From assembly GCA_018821925.1 (NCBI GenBank), contig JAHJLF010000067.1, positions 1 to 51,968 on the forward strand: a DNA stretch of 51,968 nucleotides, read 5' to 3'. Position 1 is the first letter of the stretch, and every line of letters begins with the position of its first letter. The DNA is from Candidatus Edwardsbacteria bacterium. Lineage in GTDB: Bacteria > Edwardsbacteria > AC1 > EtOH8. Position numbers and translations under genes: made by a program. Under the pieces are notes generated by a model that worked only from the letters and a program-made list of their open reading frames with translations, ran no database searches and had not been told where the DNA came from. Shown here one piece after another: positions 51,344 through 51,968 of the stretch.

Positions 51344-51968
51344 ATGATAAATTCTGTAATAAAAAAAGGTTCTCGATATGAACCTGGAGAAATACGTTTA
51401 GATGGAGGTACTGGCCCTTTAACCTATATGTGTATTGTTGACGATGTTATGGAAATATATAAAGTAGATAAGACTTTTCAAATAATTGCTCCGGAAAAAT
51501 CAGATCCAACAGAATCAAATCCCGATATGCCATTCATGGCTACTGTTGTTTCGGATGAAGGTTCTGGCAGTGACATCAACGCAAGGGTTTTTATCCAAGC
51601 ACATGAATCATATAAAAACCTTATTCAGCAAGATGAAAAGTTTAATGATATTGTAAAGGCTTTACATAATACTAAAAAATATTTATTGGATGCGAATAAA
51701 ATAAAAAGGAAAATTGAAGCGGATATTATTATAGAATATGGGAAGCTGCCTATTAAAAACAAACATGCTTACACTTTTGTGCCATACGTTTGCGATTTAG
51801 AAAAAGATATTAATATATTTCTTATGAACGCAAAATTATCTATACAAAATGTAGTTTTATTATTTAATTCGTTTTTTAATGCAAACATTAGTGGCCCAAG
51901 ATTTGATAAAGTAATGAAATATTTAATAAATAACAGCAAGGACAACACAGATCTTTATAAAATTGCAA
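51344..51968 (+). CDS. AT-rich protein, unknown function (runs off the window end)
   Basis: An open frame of 208 codons without a stop to the window edge, beginning 2 nt after the mlaE stop with MINSVIKKGSRYEPGEI. I recognise no domain. It is soluble, rich in Lys, Asn, Ile and Asp, with predicted helices near residues 90-140 and a hydrophobic strand FVPYVCDLEKDINIFLMN. Base use is strikingly AT-rich, with many ATA, TTA and AAT codons, unlike the GC-rich mlaE, which indicates horizontal acquisition. No ribosome-binding site is obvious apart from the mlaE end (TCAGGTG). Other in-frame ATGs occur later, so the start is uncertain. Confidence 0.7.
   Translation, partial: MINSVIKKGSRYEPGEIRLDGGTGPLTYMCIVDDVMEIYKVDKTFQIIAPEKSDPTESNPDMPFMATVVSDEGSGSDINARVFIQAHESYKNLIQQDEKFNDIVKALHNTKKYLLDANKIKRKIEADIIIEYGKLPIKNKHAYTFVPYVCDLEKDINIFLMNAKLSIQNVVLLFNSFFNANISGPRFDKVMKYLINNSKDNTDLYKIA

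Overview
This 52 kb window looks like chromosomal DNA of an uncultured Gram-negative bacterium, probably from an FCB-type candidate phylum (the Edwardsbacteria/TA06/WOR-3 neighbourhood is my guess; no rRNA is present to settle it). The reasons are many signal-peptide beta-barrel and PorV/PorQ-like outer-membrane proteins, secreted proteins with FlgD-like/Por-type C-terminal domains, LTD, OB-fold and Ig-like surface domains, and fairly GC-rich coding sequence. All convincing genes are on the + strand.

Region 1 (488-16839) is a signal-transduction island: one REC-PAS-GAF-PAS-HisKA-HATPase-REC hybrid kinase, two membrane PAS proteins without a known output domain but with the same C-terminal tail, a phytochrome-type kinase followed by an Rcp1-like receiver, a REC-PAS-HisKA_2 kinase, a multi-pass NtrB-like kinase and two stand-alone receivers. 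No DNA-binding output domain is visible. The gaps are packed with dispersed palindromic repeats, and one gap carries an IS200/RAYT-type Y1 transposase between arrays of REP-like hairpins.

Region 2 (16992-22674) holds tRNA-Arg(CCU) with a sigma70-like promoter, a broken tRNA copy interrupted in its T-loop, a secreted LTD/OB-fold protein, and two permeases plus a lipoprotein binding protein of a UgpBAE/maltose-type ABC importer. The matching ATPase (UgpC/MsmX type) lies at 36845.

Region 3 (22932-36233) is a tightly coupled eight-gene run: a large OB-fold/Ig-like surface protein, PorV/PorQ-like proteins, a double-HhH (ComEA-like) protein with a barrel-like C-terminus, another barrel, a UshA-type 5'-nucleotidase, a secreted PHP hydrolase with a sorting-type C-terminus, and a cytoplasmic DHH/DHHA1 (RecJ-like) phosphoesterase. 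Read together, this could be a surface system for capturing extracellular nucleic acid and salvaging nucleotides. That is an inference and the most interesting hypothesis in the window.

Region 4 (36845-43789) has the ABC ATPase, an AT-rich small membrane protein, a TPR protein, a GH57 glycosidase, two uncharacterised membrane proteins and a pseudopilin with a calcium-loop-like motif. Region 5 (43840-51341) is a housekeeping run from a clear promoter: yicC, an outer-membrane protein, gmk, rpoZ, coaBC, a family-4 uracil-DNA glycosylase and dnaB, then mlaE. The window ends in an AT-rich partial gene unlike its neighbours, placed where mlaF would normally be expected.
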